Below are positions 1 through 7,190 of a stretch of DNA of 11,652 nucleotides, one piece after another. The stretch is from UBA7985 sp049612785 (lineage in GTDB: Bacteria > Pseudomonadota > Alphaproteobacteria > UBA7985): assembly GCA_049612785.1 (NCBI GenBank), contig JBMZBW010000087.1, positions 1-11,652 on the forward strand, written 5' to 3'. The stretch's first letter is position 1. Each line of letters begins with the position of its first letter. The position numbers and the translations under genes were made by a program. Under the pieces are notes generated by a model. The model searched no databases, had not been told where the DNA came from, and worked only from the letters and a program-made list of their open reading frames with translations.

Positions 1-1069
1 GAAACTGATGCATCATGGTTGTCAGGTACCAACTGAAGCGTTCAATCTTCCAGACCCGAGCCAGCGCGTCGATGGAGTAGCGCTCCAGCGCGGCGTCCGA
101 GCCGCCGTTTTTCCACTGGGCAATAGCGCGAGACAGGCGGCGGACATCGGCGAAAGCAAGGTTGAGGCCCTTCGCCCCGGTGGGTGGAACGATGTGCGCA
201 CTGTCCCCACCCAGGAACAGTCGGCCAAAGCGCATGGGCTCGGAGACGTAGGAGCGAAGCGGCGCGATTGACTTCTCAATCGGCTCGCCGGTCTTGACCT
301 GCTTACCCAACTCACCCAAGCGGGTTGTGAAGGCTTCCCAAAAGCGCTCCGTGCTCCAATCATCCACGGTTTCCCCCGGTGCGGACTGGACGTAGTACCG
401 GCTGCGGGTTTCCGAGCGCATGGAGGCCAGCGCAAAGCCATCCTGATGGTTGGCGTAGATCACGTTGTGCGCGACCGGTGGTTCATCGACCAGAATACCA
501 AGCCAGCCAAAGGGATAAGTCCGCTCAAACTCTCGACGGCGCTCGGACGGGATGGATTGACGGCTCACGCCATGGAAGCCATCACAGCCCGCAATCACTT
601 CAGCGGTTAGAACCACGCTTTCGCCGTTGGTGTCGGTAAACTGGACCTTGGGCGCTTTGCTTTCCAGATCCGCAAGGGTGGCGTCCGGGCAGTTCCAAAA
701 AATGGTCTGCCCTCGCGTTTCACAGGCCTCAACCAGATCTTTGGTGATTTCTGTCTGACCATAGACAATGACGTTATGCCCGGTGATGTCTTTGACCGGA
801 ATTTCACAAAGATCACCATCGAAGGAAAGGATCACGCCATCGTGCGGAATACATTCCGCATGCAGCCGTTCGGCACAGCCCGCCTCTTCCATGCCTTCGA
901 CGGTTCCGCGTTCGAGGATTCCCGCACGAATGCGCTCAAGAACGCGTTCTTTCGAGGTGCGTTCAACAATGACGCTGCTGATGCCGGACTGGTGCAACAG
1001 TTGGCTGAGCAGCAACCCAGCAGGGCCAGCGCCAATGATCGCCACGGTGGTGCTTAGTTCTCTGGACAT
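1..1069 (-). CDS. pobA: 4-hydroxybenzoate 3-monooxygenase (PobA), 3' end cut by window
   Basis: FAD- and NADPH-dependent flavoprotein hydroxylase that converts 4-hydroxybenzoate to protocatechuate in the cytoplasm, feeding the beta-ketoadipate pathway. I translated 356 residues from ATG 1069; roughly 35-40 C-terminal residues lie outside the window (the family is about 390 long). Visible motifs are the FAD-binding GAGPAG at residues 13-18, the CDG motif at 162-164 and the second FAD motif GGDSAHIVPPTG at 287-298. Substrate-binding residues of the Pseudomonas enzyme are matched: Tyr201, Ser212, Arg214, Arg220 and Tyr222 correspond to Y205, S216, R218, R224 and Y226 here. The C-terminal active-site tyrosine (Tyr385 there) is not visible. 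Similarity to PobA runs the whole length, including YPFGWLG and EKSIAPLRS, so this is not just a generic flavin monooxygenase. The gene is divergent from the esterase at 1184; no pobR-type regulator is seen in the window. Confidence 0.95.
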   Translation of the reverse strand, partial: MSRELSTTVAIIGAGPAGLLLSQLLHQSGISSVIVERTSKERVLERIRAGILERGTVEGMEEAGCAERLHAECIPHDGVILSFDGDLCEIPVKDITGHNVIVYGQTEITKDLVEACETRGQTIFWNCPDATLADLESKAPKVQFTDTNGESVVLTAEVIAGCDGFHGVSRQSIPSERRREFERTYPFGWLGILVDEPPVAHNVIYANHQDGFALASMRSETRSRYYVQSAPGETVDDWSTERFWEAFTTRLGELGKQVKTGEPIEKSIAPLRSYVSEPMRFGRLFLGGDSAHIVPPTGAKGLNLAFADVRRLSRAIAQWKNGGSDAALERYSIDALARVWKIERFSWYLTTMMHQF

Positions 1070-1183
1070 GGGCTTTCCGGTTCGAGATCTTCAATCTGTG
1101 ACATGTTACGTTTGTGCTCAGGGTGTTGTAGGATACTTTAAGGCTTGTGGTAAGGGGAAAGCATTGTCGCAGAGGAAGGCTGA
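1070..1183. promoter_or_regulatory. Divergent intergenic region between pobA and esterase gene
   Basis: These 114 bases separate two start codons facing away from each other, so promoters for both genes should lie here. The plus-strand gene has a good ribosome-binding site (AGAGGAAGG, 1171-1179). The pobA side has only a weak GGAAAG. An imperfect 12-bp palindrome, GTGACA/TGTTAC (1098-1109, five of six pairs matched), lies about 29 bases before the pobA start and could be an operator. I see no promoter hexamers good enough to call with confidence. Confidence 0.5.
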
Positions 1184-1822
1184 ATGCGAATTTTGGTGTA
1201 CGGAGATTCCAATTCCTGGGGCTACTTGGACGATGGTCTGGTTCAGCGTTACGCCGAGCGCTGGCCGGTGGTTATGGCGCGGCAAGGCAGGGCGCTGGGA
1301 TGGGCGTTGATTGAAGAATGCCTGTCCGGTCGCACGACCAACCTGCCGGACCCCGAAATGGGCGACTACGTCGATGGCGCTGCACCGCTGCTGGCGATTC
1401 TGCGGTCGCATCAACCCTTTGACCTCATGCTGGTCATGTTGGGCACCAACGATCTGAAAACACGATTTGGACGGTCCGCTGATGAGATTGTCGGGGGGCT
1501 GTCTGACTTGTCTGATCGCGTGTCTGCAAGTGAGGTTTGGGAGGGGGCGGTCGGGGCTCGGCTCGGCTTTATTGCGCCACCGATTTTGGGCGCGCGTGCG
1601 GATGATCCGGCTTGGAGCTTCTCGCAGGATTGGCTGGGCGGTCGGTCTAAATCCCGTGAGTTGCCCGAAAAAATCGAAGCCATGTGCGCGGCACGGGGGC
1701 ATTTGTTCTTTGATGGAAACCGGGGTGCACGGTCTTCTGACCTCGACCCAATCCATTGGGACAAGGAAAACCATCACAAAATGGGAAAGGCCGTTGCCGA
1801 CTGGTTGGCTACAGTTCTTTGA
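1184..1822 (+). CDS. SGNH/GDSL-family esterase (arylesterase-like)
   Basis: A 212-residue serine hydrolase of the SGNH family, with no signal peptide, so probably cytoplasmic. Block I is GDSNSWG (residues 7-13) with nucleophile S9. Block II is the LSGRTTN segment (48-53), whose glycine helps form the oxyanion hole. Block III is GTND (87-90) with N89. Block V is DPIH (188-191), giving the catalytic Asp and His. The ECLSGRTTN and VMLGTNDLK stretches resemble the short bacterial arylesterase/acyltransferase subgroup typified by the Mycobacterium smegmatis enzyme. The substrate is probably a small aryl or alkyl ester; this is a family-level inference. ATG 1184 is preceded by AGAGGAAGG at a good distance. 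The TGA (1820-1822) lies inside the end of the convergent hydrolase gene. Next to pobA it might release aromatic acids or alcohols from esters, but nothing proves a link. Confidence 0.85.
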   Translation: MRILVYGDSNSWGYLDDGLVQRYAERWPVVMARQGRALGWALIEECLSGRTTNLPDPEMGDYVDGAAPLLAILRSHQPFDLMLVMLGTNDLKTRFGRSADEIVGGLSDLSDRVSASEVWEGAVGARLGFIAPPILGARADDPAWSFSQDWLGGRSKSRELPEKIEAMCAARGHLFFDGNRGARSSDLDPIHWDKENHHKMGKAVADWLATVL

Positions 1823-2783
1823 GAAAAGCCAGCAGCGCGGCGTTCACCTCTTGCGGGCGTTCCTGCTGAATCCAGTGGCCGGCCCCCTCGATGATCGTCA
1901 AAACTCGCAAATCACTGAGCAACTCACCGGCGCTTTCGTAGGCGTCGCGACCCGGCACAAAGGTCCGCACGGGGTCGAGGGACCCGGCGATAAAGGCGGA
2001 GGGTTGGGTGAGGGCTTTGACGCCATAGTCGGGCAGAGCGTGGTAATCGGTATCGATGTTGCGGTATCGGTTGAAGGGACCGCGGAAGCCGGATTGCGTG
2101 AAGGATTCGGCAAAGGTGTCCAGCTCAGAAGCACTCATCCAATCCGGAAATGGTGCGGGCAGAGGCAGATGATCGAGCAGCGGCTCGTTCACCCCGAGCG
2201 CAGGCCAAACGCCACCGGTTTTGGCGGCATCCCCGGACAGCGCAAAATAGATTTTCGCCAGTGCGGTCCTGGGGTCGGCTTCAAAGGCAGCTTCGGCCAC
2301 GCCTTCATCCTGAAAGTAGACCTGATAGAAAAAGCGGCCTTTGTCCGTGTAAAGAAGATCCCAGAGAGCCAGCGGGGGCAGGGACGCGCGTCGGAAGTAG
2401 GGAACGCTGAGACCCGCAACGGCGCTGATCCGGTCCGGATGGGCAAGGGCTGTATTCCACACGATAGGACCGCCCCAGTCGTGACCGATGAGAACAGCGC
2501 TTTGCTCGCCGAAATGATCGATGACGCCAATGATGTCGGCCATGTGCTGCGTCATGGCATAGGCATCAACAGCCTGTGGCCGATCACTGCGGCCATAGCC
2601 GCGGACGTCGATGGCGCAGACCGTGTATCCGGCCTGAGCCAGTGGTTCCATCTGGTGCCGCCAACTGTATGACAGCTCTGGCCAACCGTGGACGAGGATC
2701 AGCAGGGGGCCAGTCCCGGTGACGCGGGCGTGCAAGCGGATCCCGTTGGTGGGGATGTCACGGGAGGAAACGGCTTCGGCCAT
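1809..2783 (-). CDS. Alpha/beta hydrolase, epoxide-hydrolase type
   Basis: A 324-residue alpha/beta-fold hydrolase that most resembles bacterial soluble epoxide hydrolases, which open epoxides to diols through an ester intermediate on an aspartate. Visible features: HGWPELSYSWRHQ (32-44) with the HGxP oxyanion motif; GHDWGG (100-105) with nucleophile D102; lid-domain tyrosines in FFYQVYFQ (Y153) and at FNRY (Y240), which in epoxide hydrolases protonate the ring; D270 in SLDPV as the acid; and H303 in GHW as the base. A carbon-oxygen or carbon-halogen substrate cannot be excluded, because haloalkane and fluoroacetate dehalogenases share the fold, but the tyrosine pair and GHDWG favour epoxide hydrolase. 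ATG 2783 overlaps the TGA of the CoA-transferase gene by one base (TGATG), arguing for coupled translation; a TTG three bases upstream is a less likely start. It is the last gene of the tctDE operon, and its stop overlaps the convergent esterase gene by 14 bases. Confidence 0.85.
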   Translation of the reverse strand: MAEAVSSRDIPTNGIRLHARVTGTGPLLILVHGWPELSYSWRHQMEPLAQAGYTVCAIDVRGYGRSDRPQAVDAYAMTQHMADIIGVIDHFGEQSAVLIGHDWGGPIVWNTALAHPDRISAVAGLSVPYFRRASLPPLALWDLLYTDKGRFFYQVYFQDEGVAEAAFEADPRTALAKIYFALSGDAAKTGGVWPALGVNEPLLDHLPLPAPFPDWMSASELDTFAESFTQSGFRGPFNRYRNIDTDYHALPDYGVKALTQPSAFIAGSLDPVRTFVPGRDAYESAGELLSDLRVLTIIEGAGHWIQQERPQEVNAALLAFLKEL

Positions 2784-3976
2784 CAAATAACCCCTTCTTG
2801 CCTGAGACGTTCAAGTGCCTGAGCATCATAGCCCAGAGCGCCCCAAACCTCGCCTTCGTCTGCGCTCAAGGCTGGCGGTGGTGCGGTGACTTTGGGGCGG
2901 ACCCCGTCGATCTTTACGCCCGTTGAAACAACTTGAATCGTGCGGTCAATCGCCGGTGTGTTGCTGAATTCTTCGAGGAAATCGCGGCTTTGCAGGTGGT
3001 CGGATTGCAGAACCTGAGGCACGGTCAAAACGGCTCCGGCAGGAATGCCCAGAGCATTCAGCTCGCTTTCCCAGTCAAGCGCGGATTTGCTGGCAAGGCT
3101 GGCTTCCAGCTCGGCTCTCAGGGCGTGGCGGTTGATTTTCCGATCTTCACGGGTGCGGTAGTCGGGATGCGTGGTCAGCTCCTCACGGCCCAGATGCGAG
3201 CAAAGGTTGTCCCACTGCTCGTCCTTGTTGGCTGCGATGTTGAGTAAACCGTCGCCCGTCTGAAAGGTGCCGGACGGGGCAGAGGTCGGGTTTTCGTTGC
3301 CATTGGCCGTTGGTTCCTGTCCTCCAATCAAATGGTTGGACAAAACCCAGCCCATTGTTGCCAACAGGCTTTCAAGCATGGAAACATCAATCATGCAGCC
3401 TCTGGGACGGGCATTGAGCGCTGCGCTGATTGCCATGGCTGCGGTGAGCCCGCCGATGGTATCGGCGACGGGTGACCCGACACGCAGGGGCGCTGACGTG
3501 CTATCGCCGGTCACAGACATTAGGCCCGATGCGCCTTGGATGATCTGGTCGTAGGCTGGACGCTTGACCCAAGGGCCATCCTGCCCAAAACCCGATATGG
3601 CACAGTAAATGAGCGCTGGGTTAACGGTTTTCAGGGTCTCGTAACTCAGGCTCAGGCGCTCCATCACACCGGGGCGAAAGTTCTCCACCAGCACATCTGC
3701 GGTTTCGACCAGTTGGCACAGCATATCTTTGCCACGCGGGTCTTTGAGGTTCAGTGAGACCGACTTTTTACCGGCGTTTTGTGCCAGAAAGGAAATGCCC
3801 ATTCCGCCTTCATTCAGCGCCGGGTCTGCACCAAGATTTCGCGCGAGATCACCGCGGCCAACGGCTTCGACCTTGATGACTTCCGCACCCAGATGCACGA
3901 GCTGATGACAGGCAAAGGGACCGGCCAGCACATTGGTCAGATCCAGAACGCGAATGCCGGATAAAAGACTGGTCAT
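2783..3976 (-). CDS. CaiB/BaiF (family III) CoA-transferase
   Basis: A 397-residue family III acyl-CoA transferase, which moves CoA between carboxylic acids through aspartyl-CoA thioester chemistry in the cytoplasm. The N-terminal GIRVLDLTNVLAGP (7-20), GAEVIKVE (30-37), QNAGKKSVSLNL (66-77), VENFRPGVMERL (97-108) and AISGFGQDGP (126-135) are typical family signatures. The likely catalytic Asp is D172 in SPVADTIGG, aligned with Asp169 of formyl-CoA transferase. Length matches the family. Donor and acceptor acids cannot be read from sequence; relatives use oxalate, carnitine, mesaconate, succinate or aromatic acids, and alpha-methylacyl-CoA racemases share the fold. ATG 3976 overlaps the sensor-kinase TGA by four bases (ATGA), and its own TGA overlaps the hydrolase ATG. 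Co-translation with a two-component system suggests it acts on the compound, or a product of the compound, sensed by that system. Confidence 0.9.
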   Translation of the reverse strand: MTSLLSGIRVLDLTNVLAGPFACHQLVHLGAEVIKVEAVGRGDLARNLGADPALNEGGMGISFLAQNAGKKSVSLNLKDPRGKDMLCQLVETADVLVENFRPGVMERLSLSYETLKTVNPALIYCAISGFGQDGPWVKRPAYDQIIQGASGLMSVTGDSTSAPLRVGSPVADTIGGLTAAMAISAALNARPRGCMIDVSMLESLLATMGWVLSNHLIGGQEPTANGNENPTSAPSGTFQTGDGLLNIAANKDEQWDNLCSHLGREELTTHPDYRTREDRKINRHALRAELEASLASKSALDWESELNALGIPAGAVLTVPQVLQSDHLQSRDFLEEFSNTPAIDRTIQVVSTGVKIDGVRPKVTAPPPALSADEGEVWGALGYDAQALERLRQEGVI

Positions 3977-5292
3977 GCTTCCCCGTCGTTGGTCTGCTCG
4001 GTGGAGAACACCAGCGATACCTGTGCGTTCTTACCGACGTTCTTTTCGACCTGGCCTTTGTGCAAATCCATGATTTCTTCGACGATACTCAATCCGAAGC
4101 GTTGCACGCTGGGTTCGCTGGGGCCAGTGGGTCGAAAGCCCTGTCCATCGTCGCTGACAATCAGACGATCATGCTGGACCGTGATGGTGGCTGTTGTCGC
4201 GCCTCTGGCGTGCTTGATGATGTTGTCGATCAGGTTCCCCAAAGCCTCAAGCAGCAAGGCGTAATGGCCGGAGACCCGCGCGCTGCTTTCGACCTGCAGG
4301 CCCAGATCAACGCCGGCGCGATAGGCCCGGAGGGACCAGTCCTCGACGGCTTTTTGGGCCAGTTGTTCAAGGTTGACCGAACCAAAGGAATCATTGCGGT
4401 TTGACGGTTGGACGCCAACACGACTGAGCAGCATCATTTGCTCGACCAAATGCGCAAGGTGATCAATGCGGCTTGAGAGGGCAGGAAGATCCGGTTCCGT
4501 GCCTTCCATGGAGGCTACTTCCAGCTCGGTTTTCAGCTCGGCCAAGGGGGTTCTGAGTTGGTGTGCTGTATTGGAGACAAAATGTCGATGCGAGTTCAGC
4601 GTCTTCTCCAACCGACCAAACAGCGCATTGATCTCATCGACCAGCGGTTGACCTTCGGGCGGGACCGGGCGGCGGATGGCGCGCAGATCGCGTTCGCTGC
4701 GCTGGCTGACAGCATCGGCAAGGTTGCGCAGGGGGCGAAGGCCCAGATTCACTGCGTAGAGTGTGAGCAGGCTGATGACCAAAACGCCCGCGACGAAGCC
4801 CAGAACGGCGTAGCGGAGGTAGCGTTCCAGCACGCTGGAGCGCTGGCCGAGGGTCTCGGCGATCAAAACAACGAATTCGACGCTGGCCGAGTAACTGAGC
4901 GCTTCATCCCGAATAGCAATCATCCGCATGGGCTGGCCGCGAAAGTCGATCTGTTGCAGGACTTTGTCAGCCTCACCAAAGACCGGGGCGGGCAGGTTTC
5001 TATAACCGGTCACTACTTCGCCTGACGGCCATTTTTGCACCGAGTAGAACACGCGATCTTCCGCAGAGTTGGTGAGCATCTGCAGGGCCGCATAGGGCAA
5101 ATCCACGACCAGTTGGCCGTTTTCCAAAACCACGCGGTCGGCAATGGCGAGGGCGGAGCCTTCGAGGACGCGATCATAACTGTCTGTCGTTGCCGACCGA
5201 ATGGCCCAATAAATCATTCCGATCAGAAAGGCCGATAGGGGGATCAGCGGAAGCAGCAGGAACATCAGCAAACGCTGGCGAAGGCTCATCAT
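3973..5292 (-). CDS. tctE: TctE-type sensor histidine kinase
   Basis: A 439-residue inner-membrane sensor kinase. Transmembrane segments lie at about residues 8-30 and 161-183, enclosing a periplasmic domain of some 130 residues as in the TctE sensor family. A HAMP-like linker follows (about 184-235). The phosphoacceptor is H244 in NTAHQLRTPLAELKTE. The ATP-binding domain shows an N box, NLIDNIIKHA (353-362), a G1 box, DDGQGF (381-386), and a G2 region, FGLSIVEEI (399-407). Salmonella TctE governs tricarboxylate uptake with TctD; the adjacent tctCBA genes support the same role here. The first ATG (5292) overlaps the response-regulator TGA as ATGA; a second ATG follows directly, so the true start could be one codon later. 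The 3' end overlaps the CoA-transferase start by four bases. The ligand is unknown. The orphan periplasmic binding protein divergent from this operon is a candidate sensing partner. Confidence 0.9.
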   Translation of the reverse strand: MMSLRQRLLMFLLLPLIPLSAFLIGMIYWAIRSATTDSYDRVLEGSALAIADRVVLENGQLVVDLPYAALQMLTNSAEDRVFYSVQKWPSGEVVTGYRNLPAPVFGEADKVLQQIDFRGQPMRMIAIRDEALSYSASVEFVVLIAETLGQRSSVLERYLRYAVLGFVAGVLVISLLTLYAVNLGLRPLRNLADAVSQRSERDLRAIRRPVPPEGQPLVDEINALFGRLEKTLNSHRHFVSNTAHQLRTPLAELKTELEVASMEGTEPDLPALSSRIDHLAHLVEQMMLLSRVGVQPSNRNDSFGSVNLEQLAQKAVEDWSLRAYRAGVDLGLQVESSARVSGHYALLLEALGNLIDNIIKHARGATTATITVQHDRLIVSDDGQGFRPTGPSEPSVQRFGLSIVEEIMDLHKGQVEKNVGKNAQVSLVFSTEQTNDGEA

Positions 5293-5963
5293 GCGTTTTG
5301 CGCTTCCAGCAGCATATAGCCAACACCGCGCACCGTGCGCAGCTCGATAGCCGAGTGGTTCAGGCGCTTTCTTACCCGGCTGATGATGACTTCGATGGCG
5401 TTGGGTGTTGGTGGATCCACGTTGTCATAAAGCGCGCTGATCAACGCGTCCTTCGACACAACGGAATTGGCATTGGTCGCGAGGATCGACAGGCAGGCAA
5501 ATTCCCGGCGGGGAAGGTCAAACTCCTCCTGCTCCAACCGCGCAAGCCGGGCAGCGGTGTCGATGGTCAACGGACCCACAGTGATCTTGGCATCAATACC
5601 CCCGCCTTTGCGTCGCACCAAAGCCCGCGCGCGCGCCATGAGCTCATCGAGTGCAAAGGGCTTGGTCAGGTAATCATCCGCACCCCGATCCAGACCGCTC
5701 ACCCGGTCGCGTACAGCGTCGCGTGCGGTGAGGATCAGAACGGGCGTCTTGTCGTCCTGTTCCCGCATTTCGCCCAGCAGTGTCATCCCGTCGCCATCGG
5801 GCAGGGTCAGGTCCAGCAGGACAATATCCACGGCATAGTCGCGCAGGAACAGCCGCGCCGAAGACAGGTCGCTGGCATGGTCCAATGTCAGTCCTGCAAG
5901 GGCAAACGCACGCGAAACGCCGTCAGCCAAAACAGGGTTATCCTCCACCAATAACGCTCTCAT
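5289..5963 (-). CDS. tctD: TctD-type OmpR-family response regulator
   Basis: A 224-residue DNA-binding response regulator. The receiver domain (about 1-115) has the acidic pair E7/D8, phosphoacceptor D51 in LLDLTLPDGDG, T79 in ILTARD and K101 in LTKPF. The C-terminal winged helix (about 125-220) has the recognition region VVSKDALISAL followed by NAIEVIISRVRKRL and the RTVRGVGYML wing, typical of the OmpR/PhoB group and of its TctD/QseB/PmrA branch. It should be phosphorylated by the overlapping sensor kinase. ATG 5963 is certain as the first usable start, because an in-frame TGA stands two codons before it. No strong ribosome-binding site precedes it. It is the first gene of the four-gene minus-strand operon and probably binds the divergent region next to its own promoter, controlling itself and the transporter operon; that control is inferred. 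Confidence 0.9.
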   Translation of the reverse strand: MRALLVEDNPVLADGVSRAFALAGLTLDHASDLSSARLFLRDYAVDIVLLDLTLPDGDGMTLLGEMREQDDKTPVLILTARDAVRDRVSGLDRGADDYLTKPFALDELMARARALVRRKGGGIDAKITVGPLTIDTAARLARLEQEEFDLPRREFACLSILATNANSVVSKDALISALYDNVDPPTPNAIEVIISRVRKRLNHSAIELRTVRGVGYMLLEAQNA

Positions 5964-6075
5964 AGGTCATATTTCGCATGATTCTGTCAGGCTGGCGACA
6001 GCTTACATTTGCTAAGAATCACGTCACCTTGGGCAGTTTGTCTGCTTGCAGGGGCGCTACTGGGAGGATAGCGAA
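5964..6075. promoter_or_regulatory. Divergent control region between tctD operon and transporter operon
   Basis: These 112 bases must hold promoters firing both ways and the likely TctD binding sites. Two small dyads are visible: CTGTC (5984-5988) with GACAG (5997-6001), separated by eight bases, and CTTA (6002-6005) with TAAG (6013-6016), separated by seven. The second also sits where an extended -10 (TGCTAAGAAT, 6010-6019 region) might lie for the plus-strand operon. OmpR-family regulators usually bind two tandem half-sites near the -35, and the arrangement here would suit that, but I cannot prove either dyad is an operator. Confidence 0.45.
6058..6069 (+). promoter_or_regulatory. Ribosome-binding site deciding the GTG start at 6076
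   Basis: TACTGGGAGGAT places a near-perfect Shine-Dalgarno core (GGGAGG, 6062-6067) eight bases before GTG 6076. This favours GTG over the in-frame TTG at 6046, which has no such site. The same 12 bases occur before tctC at 7174-7185. Confidence 0.75.
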
Positions 6076-7143
6076 GTGGGGAAACTTGGGCGTCTGATCG
6101 CCTACCTGACAGTACTGGCTTGCCTGTTCTGTGCGCGGTTGTCCGCTGCCGAACCTATCGTGCTGTCAGGGTCCGGGGATGAGCAGCTGACCATCTACTC
6201 AACAGCCGATTACATCGCTGTCGAACCGGTTCTCCGCGCCTATCAGGACGCAAAACCCGACCTCACCATCAACTACTATGAACTGTTGAGCACCGAGCTT
6301 TACCAGCGGGTGTTGGACGAGGAAGATCAGACGGCAGACTTCGTTTGGTCGTCTGCGATGGATCTGCAGATGAAGCTGGTTCACGATGGCTACGCCCGGC
6401 GTTTCACGCCAAGCGCTATCGCCAGTTTGCCGGAATGGTCCTATTGGCGTGATGAAGCCTATGCTGTGTCTGTTGAGCCTGCTGTCATAGTTTACAACCG
6501 CAATGCCTTTGAGGGGCGGGAAGTCCCAACCACGCGCGAAGCCCTGCTGTCCTGGCTGCAAAGTGACAATGACAGCGCGTTTCAGATGGTGGGTACTTAC
6601 GATATCGAACGCTCTGGTCTGGGGCTGCTGCTGGCTGCGCGGGATGCAGATCAAAGCCGGGATTTCTGGACGCTGGTTCAGGCCCTGGGCGCTAATCAGG
6701 TCGAGCTGTTTTCTTCATCCAGTGGACTGATCGAGCGTGTTGCACGCGGTGACCTTTCGCTGGCTTACAACGTTCTTGGCTCCTACGCTGCCAGCCGTGC
6801 TAAAACGGCAGAAGCTTTGGGCGTGGTGCTGCCTCGCGATTACACGCTGGTGGTTAGTCGTGTCGCCTTTGTGCCTTACGCCGCAGTCAATGCGAGCGCT
6901 GGTGAAGACTTTCTTGATTTCCTGCTGAGCCGTCGGGGTCAGCGCATTCTCAACGACGAGGTCGGCTTTCCTGCTGTCCATGAAGCCGTTGACTGGAATT
7001 CTACTCTCTTTCCCGAAAATGGTCTCACCCGTCGGTATCTGGAACCGATGGAAGTGGATACGCGCCTGCTGGTCTATCTGGACCAAGCGCGCCGGGAGAA
7101 CGTGATCCGCCAATGGCGGCAAGCTCTGGGGGGGCCGCTTTGA
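6076..7143 (+). CDS. ABC-type periplasmic solute-binding protein, orphan, PgtC-like
   Basis: A 355-residue exported protein of the extracellular solute-binding class related to iron(III)- and phosphoglycerate-type binding proteins. The N-terminus is a Sec signal peptide: basic start, hydrophobic core LIAYLTVLACLF, likely cleavage in LSAAEP around residues 24-25. A VLAC sequence inside the core weakly resembles a lipobox. The mature protein opens with LTIYSTADY (38-46), typical of this class, and later has YNRNAF and SLAYNVLGSY ligand-lobe segments. GTG 6076 is chosen because of the strong ribosome-binding site. No ABC permease or ATPase lies nearby; the gene sits between a TctDE system and a TctCBA transporter. 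Similar proteins act as periplasmic sensing partners of kinases, as PgtC does in phosphoglycerate regulation, so a signal-input role for TctE is more likely than transport. It is probably the first gene of the transporter operon; tctC starts 47 bases after its stop. Confidence 0.8.
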   Translation: MGKLGRLIAYLTVLACLFCARLSAAEPIVLSGSGDEQLTIYSTADYIAVEPVLRAYQDAKPDLTINYYELLSTELYQRVLDEEDQTADFVWSSAMDLQMKLVHDGYARRFTPSAIASLPEWSYWRDEAYAVSVEPAVIVYNRNAFEGREVPTTREALLSWLQSDNDSAFQMVGTYDIERSGLGLLLAARDADQSRDFWTLVQALGANQVELFSSSSGLIERVARGDLSLAYNVLGSYAASRAKTAEALGVVLPRDYTLVVSRVAFVPYAAVNASAGEDFLDFLLSRRGQRILNDEVGFPAVHEAVDWNSTLFPENGLTRRYLEPMEVDTRLLVYLDQARRENVIRQWRQALGGPL

Positions 7144-7173
7144 ATGGCGATCCTCAGAACCCCAAAATCAGCA

Positions 7174-7185
7174 TACTGGGAGGAT
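7174..7185 (+). promoter_or_regulatory. Strong ribosome-binding site of tctC
   Basis: TACTGGGAGGAT, with GGGAGGA at 7178-7184, precedes ATG 7191 by a good distance and sets the start there. An upstream in-frame extension overlapping the previous gene would lack a signal peptide at its N-terminus and has no such site. The 12 bases are identical to those before the previous gene. Confidence 0.8.
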
Positions 7186-7190
7186 TTACC

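Noticed and set aside
1467..2672. Long plus-strand open frame (401 codons) crossing the esterase and hydrolase genes
   Set aside because: It covers two well-supported genes in other frames, matches no family I know, and has no start signal.
5190..5954. Plus-strand open frame antisense to tctD
   Set aside because: The response regulator on the other strand has all its catalytic residues; this frame shows no domain or ribosome-binding site.
5993..6013. Possible sigma-54 promoter (TGGC ... TTGC)
   Set aside because: The GG and GC elements are 17 bases apart instead of the required 12, so the match is accidental.
6046..6075. Upstream TTG start for the orphan binding protein
   Set aside because: It would put a charged ten-residue extension before the signal peptide and run across the strong ribosome-binding site that serves GTG 6076.
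7113..7190. Upstream start for tctC overlapping the previous gene
   Set aside because: The extension lacks a ribosome-binding site and would bury the signal peptide; ATG 7191 has a strong site.
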